Source: Rhizobiaceae bacterium
GTDB lineage: Bacteria; Pseudomonadota; Alphaproteobacteria; Rhizobiales; Rhizobiaceae
NCBI GenBank assembly: GCA_029233925.1
Contig: JARGOX010000010.1
Coordinates: 156,848-220,847 of the forward strand
Direction of reading: 5' to 3'
Length of the DNA stretch: 64,000 nt
The first letter of the stretch is position 1, and each line of letters starts with the position of its first letter. Shown here piece by piece: positions 61,404-64,000 of this stretch. Both the position numbers and the translations under genes were made by a program. The notes beneath the pieces are model-generated. The model was not told where the DNA came from. It saw only the letters and a program-made list of their open reading frames with translations, and did no database searches.

Positions 61404-63788
61404 ATGATCGACCATTTGCAACGCCGTTCCAGACTTCTCATGAATATTTCGACTGCAGCCCTTCTGGCTGCTTTGCCCGGTGAAATCTTCGTCAACGTGG
61501 CAATGGCCCAGGTGGTGGTGGTGACCGAAGACTCAGCCGTCGGTCTTGACTATGATGATATTTTCAGTTTCAGCAATCCCGGCTTCACCATCATTGATGA
61601 TTTTGCTGGGGTTTCCATTGACAATCTGACCGACGATTTCAGCAATACGGGAAATATCACCGGTGATGTCCTCGGCGGTGAAATCTCGGAGGATATCGGT
61701 GGTGATTTTACCAATTCGGGAAATATAACCGGGGAGACGGGCTCAGGCTTTAATGTTGGCGATACGATCTTTGGTAATGTCACCAATTCCGGAAATATAG
61801 TCGGCTATAGTGCCGGGATTTATGTATTTGGGTCTGTCGGTGGCGACTTTACAAATAGCGGTGTGATTATCGGAACGGGTGTCAGTCTTGCGGTTGGGGT
61901 GAATGAAGATATATCGGGTGATTTCATCAATTCCGGAAACATAGTCGGCAATCGTGACAGCGTTGGTCTATTTGGGTCTCTCAATGGCGACTTTACCAAT
62001 TCCGGAAATATAACCGGGGAGACGGGCTCAGGCTTTATTATTTACGATACGATCTTTGGTAATGTCACCAATTCCGGAAATATAGTCGGCTATAGTGGCG
62101 GCATTTATGTATTAGGGTCTGTCAGTGGCGATTTTACCAATACCGGTGAGATTATCGCAACGAATAGGAATGAAGCGATTGAGGTGGTTGGTAGTCTATC
62201 GGGTGATTTCATCAATTCCGGAAACATAGTCGGCGATAGTGACGGCGTTCGTGTATTTGGGAATCTCAATGGCGACTTTACCAATTCCGGTGAGATTATG
62301 GCGACGGATGGCGATACAGCGATTAAGGTGGATGGTGGACTATCGGGTGATTTCGTCAATACAGGCGATATTATTGCCAATGGCGGTCTTGCGACATACA
62401 TCGCAATTTTCGCCGGAAACCTCACAACACCCGTCAATCAGGGCGTTTCAACGAGCCAAGCCGATATACGTGGAAAGACCGTTACCGCCTACGTGGATGG
62501 TTTCTATCAGGATGGCACCGAATGGACGGCACTTTACGCCTCTGGAGATCTTGAGTCCGATGAAGGCCTCCAGAGCGTGGTCGATACATCGGCCCTGATG
62601 GATGTCTATGTTGCAAGCCTGACGGATGAAGAACTCGTTCTTGGCCTGTCCGCCCATGACATCAACGAGGTGGCCGGAACGCAAGCCGCGGACCTTGGGT
62701 TGTTGGGGGCTGCGGCTCAACTTATTGAAGAACGTGAAATTGACGAAGACGCCGGGACGCCGGGACAGCGTGCTCTGCTGGATGCGCTTTATCGTCAGGA
62801 AACGTCCACCGGCATAGCCGAAGTGCTGGCCGATTTCAGTCCGTCGGGCAGGCATGGCTCCGCAATCGGGTCTTTCGTCGCCAATCAGCACTTCATCGAT
62901 CGACTGGCATCGCGCCTCAGTGGCGGCGGAACCGGCCGTGGCGGCGCGGCAACCTTTGCAATGGCCAGTGCCAGTGAAGCCTCCCGCAGCGGTTCCGGCC
63001 AATGGTGGGGCGAGGGCTTTGGCGGTGTTGGAGACCTGACAAATGACGGTCTTGTGGGCGGCTATGATCTCAAATCCGCTGGTGTCGGCTTTGGTGTTGA
63101 AACGGACTCGGCAGAGGGTATGATCATCGGCGGCGCCTTTGCGGTCGCCGCAACCAATTTCGATGGTTCGTCCTCCTCCGGCGACATTGTCAGCTACATG
63201 CCTGCGGTCTACGGCAAGTTCCAGGCCAATGACTGGTACCTGTCGGGAGTTGCCAGCGGCGCCTTCAACCAGATTGATCAGTCGCGCTTCAATACGACTG
63301 CCAGTGAAACGCTGACAGCCGATTATTCCGGAGGCCAGGCAAACCTGCGGGCGGAAGCCGGCTATGACATCAAGGCCAATGGCGCCGCATTCACTCCGTT
63401 CGTCGCTGGAACATTCGGCTATGTCAAAACGGATGCCTATGACGAGCAGGGTGGCGCAACAGCGCTCAGCGTCGGCAGCACCAGCGACACGCATTTCCTC
63501 GTGGAAGCCGGATCGCGGCTTTCAGCAACGCATGGCGCAACCACTTTCAATGCGGTGGCCGGTTGGCGTGAGGATTTTGGCACGCTGGACTCGTCCGTTT
63601 CGGCCAGCCTGCAGAACAGCGCAAGTTTCACCAGCACCTATGACATCAATGTCAGCGGCTTCTTCGGCGGCGTAGGTTTCTCCACGATGACGGCGCAAAA
63701 CTTCGAGTTCGGCGCTGGCGTGAGTGGAATTATCGGCAGCGACTACCAAAGCGTCGACGGCCAGATGAGCGTGAAAAAGAACTTCTGA
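61404..63788 (+). CDS. Type Va autotransporter 2, shorter sequon-bearing passenger
   Basis: A 794-residue paralogue of autotransporter 1. The signal region (QRRSRLLMNISTAALLAALP ... AMAQ) and the linker and barrel match the first protein, but the passenger (about 36-350) has only about 11 repeat units and about seven sequons (NLT, NIT, NVT). Many units read DFINSGNIVG, where the sequon threonine is lost, so it is less suited to N-glycosylation. The barrel runs from about 530 (GQWWGEGFGGVGDLTNDG) to the terminal Phe of GQMSVKKNF. Part of the barrel DNA is identical to autotransporter 1. Function likely adhesion; it may vary surface properties with its partner. Confidence 0.92.
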   Translation: MIDHLQRRSRLLMNISTAALLAALPGEIFVNVAMAQVVVVTEDSAVGLDYDDIFSFSNPGFTIIDDFAGVSIDNLTDDFSNTGNITGDVLGGEISEDIGGDFTNSGNITGETGSGFNVGDTIFGNVTNSGNIVGYSAGIYVFGSVGGDFTNSGVIIGTGVSLAVGVNEDISGDFINSGNIVGNRDSVGLFGSLNGDFTNSGNITGETGSGFIIYDTIFGNVTNSGNIVGYSGGIYVLGSVSGDFTNTGEIIATNRNEAIEVVGSLSGDFINSGNIVGDSDGVRVFGNLNGDFTNSGEIMATDGDTAIKVDGGLSGDFVNTGDIIANGGLATYIAIFAGNLTTPVNQGVSTSQADIRGKTVTAYVDGFYQDGTEWTALYASGDLESDEGLQSVVDTSALMDVYVASLTDEELVLGLSAHDINEVAGTQAADLGLLGAAAQLIEEREIDEDAGTPGQRALLDALYRQETSTGIAEVLADFSPSGRHGSAIGSFVANQHFIDRLASRLSGGGTGRGGAATFAMASASEASRSGSGQWWGEGFGGVGDLTNDGLVGGYDLKSAGVGFGVETDSAEGMIIGGAFAVAATNFDGSSSSGDIVSYMPAVYGKFQANDWYLSGVASGAFNQIDQSRFNTTASETLTADYSGGQANLRAEAGYDIKANGAAFTPFVAGTFGYVKTDAYDEQGGATALSVGSTSDTHFLVEAGSRLSATHGATTFNAVAGWREDFGTLDSSVSASLQNSASFTSTYDINVSGFFGGVGFSTMTAQNFEFGAGVSGIIGSDYQSVDGQMSVKKNF
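61719..62288 (+). repeat. 285-bp tandem duplication inside autotransporter 2 passenger
   Basis: Bases 61719-62003 and 62004-62288 align at a constant offset of 285 (95 codons, frame kept). Long stretches are identical, such as the segment around GATACGATCTTTGGTAATG at 61761 and 62046 and GATTTCATCAATTCCGG at 61920 and 62205. The middle of each unit has diverged. This shows the passenger grows by in-frame block duplication. Confidence 0.88.
63187..63589 (+). repeat. 403-bp perfectly identical block shared with 56418-56820 (copy 2)
   Basis: Second copy of the identical barrel segment, at the same place in the barrel and same frame. Direct orientation, 6769 bases from copy 1, enclosing the glycosyltransferase, gmhB and epimerase genes. 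Confidence 0.93.
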
Positions 63789-63803
63789 ACCCGTCTCTCT
63801 TTT

Positions 63804-63830
63804 ATGCAAAGCCCGGCTGAAAATCCCAAG
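63804..63830 (+). terminator. Decayed copy of the autotransporter terminator
   Basis: ATGCAAAGCCCGGCTGAAAA matches the left arm and loop of the terminator after autotransporter 1, but the right arm and T run are replaced by unrelated bases. It shows the duplication included the 3' flank and that this copy probably no longer terminates. No gene is supported in the last 170 bases of the window. Confidence 0.6.
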
Positions 63831-64000
63831 CGTCTTGTGTTCAATGAAAACAAGACATGCTCCATGACGGCTCGTATAAGGTGAGATCGGCCGCCCTGTC
63901 CGACATCAGGCGCGCCAATGAAAATCGGGCATCTGTCCATTTTTCGTAACCACTCGATTTGCACCACCTTGCGCATCCAGGATAAGTCTGGGTCGGTGAT

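Noticed and set aside
62448..63494. 348-codon minus-strand frame in autotransporter 2 (and a matching one in autotransporter 1)
   Set aside because: Its similarity to the other copy is explained by the identical 403-bp block on the coding strand; it is a shadow frame.

Overview
This window reads as chromosome of a Gram-negative alphaproteobacterium, most likely Hyphomicrobiales (Rhizobiales)-like. The evidence is the coding style, ATGA/GTGA operon overlaps, two tripartite tricarboxylate transporters (TTT), many ABC/IclR/LacI catabolic modules and type V autotransporters. Genus cannot be fixed from the sequence. I see no tRNA, rRNA, CRISPR array, integrase or transposase.

Layout. (1) 1-9052: 3' end of guaA, a GNAT acetyltransferase, an AdeRS-like two-component system divergent from an RND efflux pair (lipoprotein adaptor plus pump, no outer-membrane factor), a DUF3883 nuclease-fold protein and a VapBC-type toxin-antitoxin pair. 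(2) 9781-14381: MarR regulator, aspartate-dehydrogenase-like enzyme, a complete TrpXYZ-type ABC importer and a small DUF3592-like membrane protein. (3) 14625-22494: TTT system 1 (tctBA divergent from tctC), a DUF1028 protein, a GntR-type LacI regulator whose expected operator ATGTTA-N4-TAACAT lies in the tct promoter, a truncated globin and a sulfatase-superfamily enzyme. (4) 22554-36215: a catabolic cluster with an MBL hydrolase, class III aminotransferase, IclR regulator (with a palindrome in its divergent promoter), TTT system 2, aldehyde dehydrogenase, a dimethylglycine-dehydrogenase-like flavoprotein, a UPF0261 protein and a trimethylamine-dehydrogenase-like flavoprotein. It probably imports and oxidises an N-methylated or amine-bearing organic acid.

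(5) 36246-63788 is the most interesting part: a surface-glycosylation island. It holds ADP-heptose synthesis genes (hldE, hldD, gmhB), two large TPR proteins with GT9-like C-terminal domains, a GT2, a sulfotransferase, two membrane-anchored SGNH proteins, a carbamoyltransferase with SxtJ and DUF5989 partners (the 49-residue DUF5989 gene is easy to miss), a duplicated heme-oxygenase-like diiron protein and an AGE-family epimerase. At its right end two autotransporters flank an HMW1C-type cytoplasmic N-glycosyltransferase. The passenger of the first autotransporter is about 26 short repeats carrying about 24 N-X-S/T sequons, mostly NFT and NIT, the kind of acceptor HMW1C enzymes glycosylate. The two autotransporters share a perfectly identical 403-bp barrel segment, indicating recent gene conversion.

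Working model (inference): the HMW1C enzyme glycosylates the sequon-array passengers in the cytoplasm before export, while the heptose, carbamoyl and sulfo genes decorate the same or neighbouring surface glycans. I do not recall a described HMW1C plus classical (type Va) sequon-array autotransporter system in alphaproteobacteria.
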